64,000 nt of DNA from Tomocerus qinae (taxonomy: Eukaryota; Arthropoda; Collembola; Entomobryomorpha; Tomoceridae), in assembly GCA_020055645.1 (NCBI GenBank), contig CM034549.1:5084001-5148000 (forward strand), in the 5' to 3' direction. This document shows, piece by piece, positions 1 through 13,700 of the stretch. Below the pieces are notes generated by a model, which was given only the letters and a program-made list of their open reading frames with translations, was not told where the DNA came from and made no database searches. Every line of letters begins with the position of its first letter. The first letter of the stretch is position 1. The translations under genes and the position numbers were made by a program.

Positions 1-3000
1 TTGGTTGTGTAAAGAAACACAAGACAAGACAATGCAACTTGATGTAGTAGTGAGATAAAGGTATATTTATGTATGTGGCACTGTTGTACGTAGGATAGAG
101 ATTGAAGCATGCCAGACACACATATATAAATACCTTTTAGTATTTACCTACTATTTATGTCCCATTTACATTTCACCTTAAACCTAAATAGATATGCATG
201 TGTTACTGCACACTCGTAAATGTTGATTGCCTTTGTGTATCGCTAATACACGTATGTCTATAGGCTTATCAAGTCTTGGTACAGCATGTGCATGTTTAGA
301 ATGAGAAGACAATACACAATTTCCATTCCACACTCAATTCAAGTCTGCTAACAATGGGCAGATTCGGAATGGTAGGAATGTCGAGTGTAGGAAAGGGAGG
401 ACGAGATGAAATCTTGAAATCTTGAGCTGAGGATAAAAGGAAAAGGCGCCTTTGTAATTGTGGATGGATGGCAGAGTTGCTATTGCTAAACCAAATGTGC
501 TTAATTCTAATAAGTATTTACACTCGTAAGGTTAACTGAAATTACGCACGTCGACTTTCTAGTGATTCTGAATGTTTCTTTATTGGTAGTCAAGACAAGA
601 CACGGCAACTCATCACCATTTCTCGTGAAATCTATTCAGCTCCCATCTCATGTCTTCCACTCCACTACTTTACATACCAAATGGGAGATATGCTCAGTTC
701 GGCTGTACCCACTCCACCATTATTATTATTGCTGACAATGAGGAGCGCATTTCTAATTCCAAGTCGTAAAGAAAAGTTCATCGTGGATGGGAGGCTCGTG
801 TGCAACTTTGTGGTGGATTAAGGCAGCACATCTTTGCTTTCCTTGTTTGCATATTGTACACTCAATTGTGTGCACTCGCTAAGTATTTCCACTCTTAGTC
901 ATTGCGTAGATACAAGAAGGAAGACGGTTGTTTGTGTAGTTATAACTAAAAGTCTTGACATGCCTTGGCTTGCCATGACTTCTATTACTGCATTAACATC
1001 AGTAATTTCCTTTAGTGACTTAGGCCTATGCAAGTTGACGTCCCTGCTTTGTTCCCCGATTTCCCTGACGAGAGCTCCTTTATTAGTATGTACATTGCAT
1101 TAAAATCCTTTATTTTACGTCAGGATCCTTTCATTTGCTCATATGCATAATCTGTCTGATGAAAACAAGAGCTGAGCCTTATTTCAAGGATCCCTACATC
1201 TCTCTCCATCTCTCAAGTGTGTATACATTGTTATGTTAACTTGAGTAAGTGCGCTGAGCAAAATACTATACCTGGTGAACTTGACTGGGGACTGGGAGCT
1301 GTTCGGAGAGTGAAGCTTAGCTAAAGTGTAAAAAGGATTTAATTCACGTTTTACTGACGCACACACTTGAATTGAGACTCAAGTGTGTTTGAGGAGAGTG
1401 GATAATATTCTAGGATTGTAGTACATCTTGTACTAGTAGTCCAAGTGGTTTAAGCTATGTTGAGTGTTTAATATATAGGTTCGGAGAATTCAGATAGTTC
1501 AGTTAGTCAAGTCAGACGAGGACAAGTCAAGTCAGCGAAAACGAGCCTCGCCTTGCCTTGTCTGATGCATGCCTGCCGCCTGCACGTGTGGGAAATTGGG
1601 AATTGTAATTTAACCTCATGAATGTGCTATTAGGCAGGTACACAACATAAAGCAGCTACACACAACAGATACTTTGTGAGTACTACAACTATATAAAGCG
1701 CGCCTGCATCCTACATATACTTAGTACAACTACTTTAAATGCCGAAACACTCCAACTTACATTTGTAGTAGTGAGTGAGCGAGGATATGTAAATGACACA
1801 CAGGCATTTCTGCAGAGGTTCGTTCTGTATTAAGGAGAATGGAAGCGGAGAACGAAGGCTATTTATTCTGTCTCTAAAACTCTTTTGTTCCCATCTCTAA
1901 TATAGTCATATCCATATATTCTCGGGGAAAAGTAGGACCTGCTAAGCCAACAATGAGCGAAATACAAAGATAACCTGTCTGCTTAAACATGCAGCTAGCA
2001 TCCTTCGTAATATGAAGATATACATGCACTTTTTTGCCCAGGCTGCATAAGTAGTAGTAAAAGCATATTAGCAGAGCTTTGAATTATGTTTATGAGTTGT
2101 TGCCTTCAGAGCTGTGTGCTCTATGTGCTAAAGATCACATAGTGGCTAATACTCCGAAGCAAGAATGCTAAAGAATTCATATGCTAATGACTAGAGCTTA
2201 CGCAGGCCAACAAAAGCCAATGGAATTGGGAGGATGCATATGATAATGAAGATCTACCTACAATACTATAAAATAGTATATAACAATATAGCTAGAACTG
2301 GCTATACAGAGTTAATATTCTTGAAGTGCCAGTTGACACAAGAGCAGGACTGCATAATGTATAGGGAAGAGTTTGCTGTTTGCAGTTCGTTGTTTGTAGC
2401 ATAAATTTTATATCAACTCCTGGTCGATACTTAATGTGTTCATCCTGTTATATTGATTTGAATTATGGATTTATTCCCTGCGCGTGGTTGAATAGTAATC
2501 AGCCTTAAGAATTCCGAATTGAATTTAGAGCTCACTTAATCGGATCGTTGGTCCGTCGGCTAGTACACGGCATAGGCAAACGACTTTGCTCTAGTTTACA
2601 GGAGATACATCTCCCAGGAACTGATGAGGGATCTTTTCAAGATAAAGTTGTTTCAGACCCTTTGTTGCTCTTGCTATTGTAATCTCATAAAGAATAGATT
2701 ATTCCTGCGTATAGCAGGTAAGTTCCTAACGCAAGGAACTTAAGTGCATTAAGGAACAAGTGAACCCTGGCTCAAGTTGAACTAATTCTCGTTTATTCCT
2801 TTTTTAAAGTCAAGTCAGTCTATTAGGGTATAGACCTTGTTTGAAAGAAAAAGCTACTTATCATAAGACTGTTGTTTGTTTGTTCTTTGTTTTCTTCTTT
2901 CTTCCAATTCAAGACGTTCTAAATGTAAATGTTCATTTTAACTTGCTGACTAAGAAAGGAAAACTACGAGGGAAGTTTTTGCCTAAACTTGAAGCATGCA

Positions 3001-6000
3001 CCAAAGGAATTAAATTAACGTTAAGTTGAACAGACCCTGCCAGCTACACAGGAAATAGAGTACGCAAAGTTGTTTGGATTAACATTCAAGTACCTTCGCA
3101 TTAGCTCCCTCGTAACATCCACTTTTATTTGGTGTGGAACTTTCTTCGGACCGATTAACTGGCTTTAAAGGTCTTTAAAATTGAGCGAGGGTCTTCTACT
3201 GCGTAGGTAAATATGAAAAGGTTGTTAGCATGTCAAAAGTGTTAAGAATAATTTAAATCTTGTTCAATTATCATAATTATAACATCAGATTCCTTCGAAG
3301 AGATGGGAAGGGGAAACAGACGCTGCCAATGAAAACGTTTCTTATTATCAACTCGCCTTTGGCTTCGAGTTGTGTCTAAATAATAGAATGTATTGACTTG
3401 TGTGAAAATATTTGTTTACTTTAGCCATGGAAAGGAGACCCGAAAGTTAAAGCATTTCAATTACTTGTCTACACACACAATGACTTGTTAAATTTCATAT
3501 TACACGTCTACCTGGGCCCACAGAACTTGAATCTACCTTTCGGGAGTAATTCCGTTGTTAGACACAATAGACAATAATCCAAACAAACGCAACAAAACCA
3601 CAATCATTTACCAACCAGCAAACAGCCATTTATCCCATTGTCCAACCAGAGAAATGACCAAACTGCCAACACCAAATTATAGTTATTCCCAAACTGACTT
3701 CACTCTTTTCAATGCCAATTGTGGCTTACACTTACAGAAACGAGAGACGTAGGCTAATAGTAGGTCGTTAATAGTCTCAATCTCAAGTGCACGTATCTTT
3801 ATCTCCTTTTTATGTGGCTCTTGCTAAAGGCTTTTATTACTCATTATTATTCTCGAGTACTTCACCCAGCATCTTAAAACCAAACGTTTATCATACCTAT
3901 CCAGCAAAAAACATTTTGCACATATACCCTGCTGAATATAGTATATAAAGATCCGTTTGCTAATCTACTACAAGATCATAAAAGCAAAAATGTCAAATAC
4001 CTCAAGCCTTATAGTATTTTGTGTATATCCTTTTAAAATTAGAAGAGTACAAATTCCTTTCTAGAATTTAGAATTTTAATAATATGGGCTACACAAGTCG
4101 ACATAAAGATACAAGCTACATTTATTTTTTTTAAAGCTGGGAGCGGAATCTTGAACATTGCAAAAGAATGATTCCAGGTTCTACGTACTTTACGAGACTC
4201 CCTGCAGGAATGGAGCTATATGGCAGAATGAGTCTCAACTACAGATTTATTATAGAAATGGAACACTGGAGAAAAAAATCATTTGTGTTTTGTAGTACTG
4301 CAGTGATTCAGCACTTGATTCCTTCGTAAATATTTCGCCTGGAGTCTAGGCAGTTCAGGACAAGGAAAATATTAAGCCATAGAGTCAATCCCGACGAAGA
4401 AGAGTTTCATATCTTTATATCACGTACAAATGGAGTTTGTACAGACGTGGGCTATACGCGATAAGGAGTGGTATAGTTCTGGAATTGATTATATGGAGGT
4501 AGAAATGCCTTTGGCCTTAGAGAGATAGAAAAGTCTTGACGACTAGTTCACTCACTCACTCGCTCAATCCAATCAGTCAGAGAGATGTTTGCGAGACTAG
4601 CAAAAAGCACTTTTCTCGCTCAATTGCATTGCATCTTTAAATCTCACGCTTGGAATCAGTCACAGTCCGCATCCACAGCGACTTACACATATCTGTTGTG
4701 TAATATCTATGTCTATTTGCTACTTTGTGTGGCTGTAGGAGTTGAGGAGGCACTCGCCTTGCCCATCAGTTCCTTTCGTTTCAATTTCAATTCAAGAAGT
4801 CCTCAAGTGTCTGTCTGTCTTGTCTTGTCTGTCTGCTATGTACTTTAGACTTCACTCGAGTCAACTCAAGTCAGATCACTCAAACCTAAATTCAATTCAA
4901 CAGAATAAGCCATCTCATGACATGAATATAACATTTTTATATTGCTACTCTAAATACTAAGAATACATTAGCAAAGCCTTCAAGTTACATATCACACCAT
5001 TAAGTAGTTAGTTACATTTTACTATCGTAGAATTATTTTCTTCCAAGAAAATAATCTCATTCAAATCTCATCTCATCAGAATCAACATCAACAACCTTGT
5101 GAATATAATAAACGCATTCGAACGTTATTAGCACTATTTCAACTTACTCTATTGTAATTTTCCAGTTTTTTTGGCATTTAAATTATGTAATAGAATGTAT
5201 TTTATTACGTCTCTGAGATACAACTACGAAGATTGTTTTTTTGGTTCTGGAAAAATTGAAGCGAATTGCTAAAAAGAATTAAAAGTAGAAAAAGCAAACA
5301 TTCAAGTAATCAGGTACTACTTAGCTGGAATTTCAGTAATGGATTTAATGAAGCGAAGTAATGTTTCGTGTTTGCGTGAATAATGTATATTGTAGACAGG
5401 ACAAGACATTATTATTTATTCGTATAGTTAGAAGAGTGGTTAGGTAGAAGATAATATTATAAATAGCAAGTAGGTACATATCTGATGATAGTGTCAGTTC
5501 TCTCGATACGGCAACATCAGATCACGTATATAAATGTTGAGCTGAAGGCTGTAGAGAAAACAAGTGGAGTTAGCATTGGAGGGATAAATTGTACGTGCAT
5601 AGTAGTAATGAATGTGCACCTGCAAAGTAAAAAGTAACACCAGGAGTGCAACCTTAGGGAAGACACTGCTGATGATGCCGATGATGAGAAGATGATGGGA
5701 ATAAATGGAAGTGGAGACGAGAGATTGAAAATTGGAGATTGAGAGATAGCCATGGAAAGAGTTTGGAGATGTGGCTACTTATGCTAACTACCCAGACATG
5801 GCTTAACATTGACCAGCTCTTGTTTAAAGTTTAAAGCCCATGGCTGGAAGGATTTAGAAAAACTGGCCAAGTCAGAAGGATTTGTAATATTATACGTGTT
5901 TGTATAGGTAAATGTTGATTTGGTTTATGTGCCTGTGGCACGTTATGATTTTTCAGATGACCTGACAGTGTCACGGACTCGTGACATGACTTGATGTGAA

Positions 6001-9000
6001 GGGATGAGATCAGATTAGGTCGGATATCTTGTTAGGATGTGAGAGAATGCACATTACGCTGTGGGATGAAGATGAGCTCCGTGGTGTGCGACTGGCTTCT
6101 GCTTAGATTCAATTCAGACTTGGATTATATAGCTACTTGTACTTTGATATTGGTTTTTGTCTGCACTCCATAAATCCCTACGAGTCAAAATGACGTAAAT
6201 ATATAAGTTGTTTGAGATGGGCAGTGGCACTGATTTGTTTGGTCTGAACCATTAAATAGTAAACGGATACGGATTCCAATTCAAATGTTTTACGACTTGG
6301 CATAACTCATAAGCAGAAACATTAGTCTGACTGTGTGGTGAAACGTTAGGCAGGGAAGAAAGCATGGAGATCTGAGATGACCTCCTTGACATGTAATAGA
6401 TGAATGGACGGACAAGATAGATTGCCCAACATTTACTATAAGCAACTATTATTTGAACCTGTATCATAATATTCTCAAGGCGTAGTAGCAGGCTTGATGT
6501 GGAACAGAGCAAGGAGTACATGATTTGTGTGCTAATACTTCTCTAGCTACCTAATCTCTGTTATTTACTTTGATTTTATTCATAAACAATACACATGCCT
6601 GTCTGTCTACGGCAGAATACGAGTTTTCTTTCATTCTTACAGTCAAGTGCTTTGCTGCCACAACTCTTTCATTATCCACTCGCAGATTAGTCAAGTGTCT
6701 TACTATTGATATTTATACAATATGCACACCAAATGAGCTGCTCCTTCCCTTGATTGCATTTATGATACGCATCAATGCATCCAATGTCTAATATATTTTC
6801 CTACCATTTTTTTATAAAGTTTATTTATCTTCCTGGGTTTTTACTAAGTCTTGATTTGAGAGAATAGCGTATAGAGAAAGAGTGGATGTGATGTATGTAG
6901 ACTACAGTTTGAGCATTTTAAGCGCTCCTAATCTAATCTAATCTGATTGTGAATCCGCGTCACGACACGAGTTGAGCCGAGATGAGGGAGCTACATTATT
7001 TTTTATAGGAGGTCAAGATTCAAGAACTCGCACGTGCAACTCACATCACACCATTGCATTGCACGGTCTTCCTAATACCCTATCCTGCATAAACATACAC
7101 ACGCAAGGTACAGCCATACTATGAGACAAAAAATATTATTGCTTGCTTCATCGCAAACACAGATCTGAGTATAGCTAGCACCAAAAAATTCATATAAATA
7201 CGTGATTGCAAGTATCTGCTGGTAGTTTTTACAATTTATTCTACGTGCGATGCAGAGAAATCTAACGAAATTATAGAAATTATGAGTCTCGCAAAGGAAA
7301 AGATTGAACAAACGTATTGAGCGTATAGGATACACACACACGAGTCACATCTTCGGCATAGGCTGACACTTACTTTGTGTTCACAACAGACGCACGAGTA
7401 AAAGAAGAGAGAGACAGACTCGCAGCATCCCATCATCTCAACTCATCTTCTCTCTAACAAGAACCAACAGCCATATAAGCAACAGAACATGCCAAAGTCA
7501 ACGAAGCCGCTATATCTTTTTTCTAAGCTATTGCATCATCAAACAAGATTCGGTATAGGGATATATATTTTTTACATGTGGAGAGAACAAGAGAAGGAAA
7601 ACGGATAAGAAAATAAAGTATGCAAGTGGATAGTAGGCTATTGTAAAGTAGAAGCTGTGGATAAGCAGTATATAATCCCATTGTCTACCTAGTTACTCCT
7701 GTGCGATGTTATATTGACAGATACTAGGCTTGGCTTATCGTTGCTCGGCTTTGAACTCACTGCCAAGTGACAGAATGGATTCTATAGGGATGACATGTCC
7801 TGCAGAGACTTATCTCTCTGTGTATTCAGTCCACACGCATTTCCAATACAAATTTAGACTGGACTCAATAGTACATGCGGAGAAACCTATTTTATTCTTG
7901 ACATGACAAGAGTTCATCAGATCAATCGAGCCAAGAAACAAGAAAGTCGCCTCAACTACTACTAACTCCTATATGTATGCATGTGGATATTACTTTGCTA
8001 CATTTGATTCTGACGGAGTATGGAGTATGGCGAAGGATATAGGAGTTGAAAGTCGAACTAATAAAAGTTAACTCCAGCAGCGGAGTGAGACTGGAGAGGC
8101 AGGCAAAGGAAGCCGAGGAAAGTGAAGTGAACTGTGAAGCCAAGCCAAATAGTAGATCAAGTCAATTGAGCCAGCCAATATACACTTGGAAATGAGAAGT
8201 ACAAGTGCTATGTATATATACAACAGATTAGATATAGCGAGAGCCACGCGCTTCGCATTTGGGCTTGGTTCATTTCGTTTCGTCGATGATGTTCACCAAA
8301 GACTTTGTACTAACTAATGGTAAGAGATATAGTCGTTTCTGGTTTGGCCTAAGTTTGAATTCAGCTGAGTGAGTTGATTCAGAAGAGAGGTCCGTGTGGA
8401 AGACGAAGATGAGGATATGAGAAAGAATTCCTGCCCTGGAGACACGACTGAATGCAAGGAGTGCCAGCCAACTTGTCTGCCTCTGTAATGATTTAAAATT
8501 TAAATAAATAGCCTTTATACCTTGGCACTTGTTCCGCTCCTGCACTCATCTCTCACATCTCCTATTAGCAACTCTATCCCCATTGTTTCTCTATATCACT
8601 ATTACTCCTTTTCTCACTCTATAAGTATAACAACTTATTAACCAACCTAATGTCCTCAGTACCAGAATATACGACCTGTTCGTGAATGCTACTCATTTTT
8701 TTTCAATTTTTTTTTAAAGATGCACTACACGAGAGTTAAATGAAATACAATTTTTATAAATCTTACCGTTTGTATTGTAACTCGGTTTGTATAAAAACAT
8801 TTTTAATCCTTGCGTCCTATTTCAGTTTGCAAATGAAGTCAAATGGATTTGCTAAATTATATACGAAATCTTAGCGAAATTAATTTTATCAGAAATTGGC
8901 TTCACTGAACATCTCTGACAGTTTTATAAGCATTTAGGATGGTATTAATGCTTTCTAGGATGTTTCAATACAACCGGTAGCAATATTATCTAGTTATGGA

Positions 9001-10433
9001 GAGTAAGAATGGGATGAGTAAGTCTTTAGGTACTTGTGTGTGAAGCTAAGTAGGATGACTCCCTCCTATTTCTTTTTATGCATCTCTTTATGTGCTCACG
9101 GGAGGAGACTGAGACAGAGACAGGTGCATCGGAATATTCAATTTGAGAGTGGTCCGTCCGTCGGTCCCTTCTCTGACTTGTACTAATGAAAACTCTTTTA
9201 CTCATTGTGTACTGAATTATGTATGAATAAGGGACCATTATGTATGATTAAAAGTTTCTTCGAGTTGTTCCGTCTTCTCTTCCATCCTGGAAAATCAGGG
9301 GAATTTCCACTCGTATATTAATCCATGCGAGAGAGAATACGTAGTTCACCATTAGTCATCTCGGATACACAACTTTTATGTCCTTCTCTACATCATAATA
9401 CTACCACATGTTATATATATACTCTATTGTATTGCGTAGCAGAGGAAATAGATCTTCTTTTACATATGCAATACTCGTGATAAAAGCAAGTTATAGAAAT
9501 AGATGAATTCTCCTGGAATTGTCTACCATGTAGGTTTCAATTCTTCCTTTGATCTATCTAATGCAGAAGGAAGGGGAGTTGATTTGATAGATGGTCCAGC
9601 TGCTGAAGTGACATTTGACAATTGATTGTGTAAGATTTGTCACTGTCATTTCACATAAGTACTTCACATCAGTCAATTCCTCCTTTCTGAATAAGTACCT
9701 TCCTTATCTGTCTACTTAAATTTCCCTACAATTAGTTCTTCTAATAGATACTCATCTCTAAATTAACCAAAGTTATCTTCGAATCCAGCACAATATTTGA
9801 ACCAGTAATCTATGATTTCAAACAATGGTCAAAAAATTAATGCCGACGAAAATGAAATCAGGTGCCAAACCAAAACAAATGAAACAGCAATCTGATAGAG
9901 TGCTGATAATAAGGACGAATTCATGCTATTACACAGGGGCACAGAAGTTTGTTTGATTTCTCTTTATTGTTCATTTCCAGTTAATTGAAAGTCTATATTT
10001 TTTGATTATCATTATATAAATAATTTGACCGTAAAAAATTCAGTTAAAATATTACCAGTACAATCTGTGAATGCGTTTGTACATGATTAAGAATTAAAGT
10101 TACGTAAAATTGAAACCAAAATTGGCTAATACATTGAAATGTCTGTACAAAAATCTAGAGTAACGCTAAATGAAAGTGGAAAGTTTTGATGAATATTTAA
10201 AGTACGGATAGCCCTCAGACTCATGGCTCTTAGATTTTCAAAATGTGACTTGGTGTCCAAGAAATCAGCACCGTCATTTTCGCGCCTAGTATTTCTACCT
10301 AGTTATTCACTAATAGACCTACATACTTAAACCACAATCTCATACAATGAGATGTTTGTTATTGTAATTTTAAATAAATAAAAATGTAAATAAAGCAGCA
10401 GAAACTTTTTGTCAATTCTAATTACCTACGTAG
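1..10433. other. Gene-free region downstream of the PIAS gene
   Basis: No open reading frame here has recognisable family motifs, splice-linked continuation or codon-like structure. The longest, about 90 codons, look like chance. The sequence is AT-rich, with short simple stretches such as a run of TCAC units near 4550-4566 and TGTC/TCTG units near 4808-4830. The end nearest 10433 must include the 3' UTR of the minus-strand PIAS gene. A repeated TCAAGTG heptamer is described in the findings. I see no transposon open reading frame, rRNA or tRNA. Confidence 0.6.
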
Positions 10434-10719
10434 TTAATTGTTTGGTTTGAACCGTTTGACAGGTTTCTCAAAAATAATTTCTACTGATTGTCTCGCAAGA
10501 CTTTTTTTGTTTGAAGAGGCAGAAACATTCATTGGTAGTGGGTTTATATTTTCATCTTCGTCAATCCCAATAACCGCAATAGGTTTGTTTTCTGTGCAGC
10601 CAGAGCCATACCTTTCGTAGTCCTTTTCTTTGTAGTTCGTAACTGTCCAGTCCCCTTTGGCATTAATAAGAACACGTTGGGTCTCCTTGTCACACGATCG
10701 TATAATGTCTTCAAAATAC
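10434..10719 (-). CDS. PIAS: PIAS last coding exon (C-terminal tail with SIM)
   Basis: This exon follows the acceptor CCCAAG in gene orientation and begins in phase 2, completing a glycine codon split with the SP-RING exon. It opens with YFEDII, matching the helix that follows the SP-RING in PIAS proteins, and includes the INAKGDWTV segment typical of that position. The SUMO-interacting motif candidate lies in its middle. It ends at a TAA at 10434-10436. The exon is separated from the previous one by 4896 bp, nearly all of it DIRS element. Confidence 0.9.
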
Positions 10720-13700
10720 CTTGGGAAACATTATATAAAATTGTACGATTAAGCGAACTTACGTGAAGTTCGATCGTAATTTTATTAAGCAGTGCTTCCC
10801 GAAGGCATCACGTTGATAAATAATTGTAGTAGCTTCTGTCAGAGGCCGCCTTGTCCACTTATGTTTAAAGATCTATAAAGAAAAGAAGCTACACTATGCC
10901 ACGCGCGCCATGATCACGTCATTGTTTTTAAAGCGTTTTTTGTCCAGTATTTGGGTCGGGTAGGGTGGGTGTGATGCCTTCGGGAAGCACTGCTTAATAA
11001 AATTACGATCGAACTTCACGTAAGTTCGCTTAATCGTACAATTTTATGGCAGCAGTGCTTCCCTCTGCATCACGTTGATAAATAATTGTAGATGTTTAAA
11101 GAATATGCCAAGACAAAAAACTGAGCTGCGATAAAATTGAAAATTTAATTAGCATTCCAAGTTCAGGTTGACAATTAATTAGCGTAGCACAAAGTGTCAG
11201 TGATTATAACCCAAAAACTGATCTAGTAAACTCATTATTTTCAATAACAGGTCGATTATAAAACTTTGTGAATACGGATGAAGAATTAGACCATCCCGCT
11301 GTCTTTCTAATTTGATCTAAACTGATTCCATTTTTGAATGCCGCCGAAGTAGCAGCATGCCTACAGCTATGAGACGAAAACATTTTTGTGTCAATTCCAC
11401 TTTTATTTAATACATCTTTAACCCATCGACTTAAGTTTGATTTCCTACTGGTTTATATGGCTTTACCAGACCAATAAACAAACTTTGACAATCATTCTTT
11501 CTCAAAGATTTAGTTCTATCTATATAGGCTATAAGACACATATACAAACAACATTCAGGCTTTTCAGTCAATTTTGGAATGAATAACCGAGGTTGAACTC
11601 TACCAGGAGCACTGGTTTTTATAAGATCCTTTATAAAAATTTCTATACAACTATCTTGGATGTGGATGTCATCCAATTTTATTTTAGAGAATGTCTGCAT
11701 TCGATGCGCTGTTGCTAAGGCCATTAATGTAACACATTTAAACGACAAATCTTTAAATGACAATTGTTCATTTGGCAGCAGAGTACATATATAATTTAGC
11801 ACTACAGCAGGATCCCATGTACGGTCATATTTAGGAGTAGGAGGTCTCATTCTCGCTACTCCTTTTAATATTCTAGTTATAATAGGATGTAATCCTACTA
11901 AATAACCATCGATAGGAGGTAAGATTAAAGAAAGTGCTGAACGTGCCGTATTCAAACTGCTATAGCCAATCCCAGTTGAATATAAATAAGTGAAATAAGT
12001 AGAAAGTTGAGCCAGAGACGAAATAAATGGAGATTGCTTTTCATTGTTACAAAATTCTATCCATGATTTGTATGTTCCGTTGTACTGTGCCCATGTGGAT
12101 ACTGCTAAAGAGTTGAGTAGCATTTCGATTGAATTTTGGTCTAGTCCTCTGCGGACATATCCTTCCCGGACAAAACTCCGGCCATCAGAGAAAGAGTATT
12201 GGACATGGGATGATTCCTGTTTAAATAACACAGTAAATTAGGTTGAGGTGATATAATGAGGCAATGTCCAACAGTCATTGACTTAAAAACTGGGTACCAT
12301 GGTTGACATTCCCAGTTTGGCACAACCACAATACCACGGGCCTTATCAACTCTAATTTTTTGAAGAACTCTTGATATTAAAGAAAATGGTGGGAAAGCAT
12401 AAAAGTTTAACCTAGTCCAACTAATAGTAAATGCATCCACTTTATAAGACTCTGATTCAGGGAACCATGATACGAATAATGAACATTTCGCATTTTGGGC
12501 AGTTGCAAACAAATCAATTTTTTGGGGTACCTAAATTGCTTGTTATGTGCTTATATACATCCCAATTTAATTCCCATTCCGTTTCCATATGTACAGAGCG
12601 TGATTCTGCATCAGCTATAAAATTATCTTTAGTATTAATATAAGTAGCAAAAATAAATATTCGCCTTTCTTCACAAAACGACCAAATGTCTTTGGTGACC
12701 GAATGTAAATGACTGTATTTTACACTACCCATTCTGTTAATACAACTTATTGCAGTTGTATTATCTATGTGCATTAAAATTTTTACATCTCTCAAATTAT
12801 ATGCATACTTATACAGAGCATTATATGCAGCCTGAAGCTCTAAATAATTTATATGCTTTTTGCTTTCTTCACTATTCCACTTTCCACCCCAGGAATTCAT
12901 TTCAAAGGATGCTCCCCATCCAGTATTTGAAGCGTCGGAATATATTTCAAAATCATAAGTATCATTTCGGATTTCCATTTTAGCCAATGGTAATGTCTTC
13001 ATCCACCATTCTATTTCAGATTTTTCACTATTACTAATTGAAATTCGAGTACTATAATTTCCCTCACTGTATTTCAGTGATAAATATTTCTTTCTTTCAA
13101 GAACTTTTGTATACAGCATGCCGTAGGGGACAGCAGGAGAAGCGGCAACTAAAGAGCCAATAAATTCAGCTAAATGGCGAACAGAGCATTTAGTTTTAAT
13201 GCACATTTCATTGCAGCGTATTAAAAGCGCTTTGCGCTTATTTTCTGGCAATGACAAGGTCCATTTGTTGGTGTCAATATCGAAACCTAAGAATTTTATA
13301 GTTTGTGTAGGGACAAGCACAGACTTTGTAACATTTAAAATAAATCCAAGTTCATGAAAAAGATTAGTAGATATCTGCAAGTTTGCTAGACATTCTGCAT
13401 AGCTCTTTCCTATCGCCAAATAGTCATCCAAGTAAATGACGGAAATATACCCCATCCCTCTTAAATAACCAACTACTGGTTTCATAAGTTTAGTGAAAGT
13501 TCTTGGTGCCGTTGATAAACCAAACGGTAAACACGTAAACTCATATAGCTTATTATTCCATTTAAAACGAAGGTATTTCCAGTGTTTCTTTGCTATTGGA
13601 ATTAGGAAATAAGCATCCTTAAAGTCAATGGAGCCCATATACGCTCCTGGTTCTATTAGCCTCAAAGCTGTTTTGAGGTCTTCCATTTTGAATTTTTCAT

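Noticed and set aside
834-1103. 89-codon plus-strand open frame, and other 60-90-codon frames across 1-10400
   Set aside because: No family motifs, no splice-linked continuation and composition like the surrounding noncoding DNA.
10438-10620. Plus-strand open frame over the last PIAS exon
   Set aside because: Antisense shadow of the exon at 10434-10719, which has family motifs and correct splice phase.
12505-12535. Canonical -1 slippery heptamer (A AAA AAT) before the RT stop codon
   Set aside because: The downstream methyltransferase frame needs a +1 shift, not -1, so the heptamer does not explain the junction.
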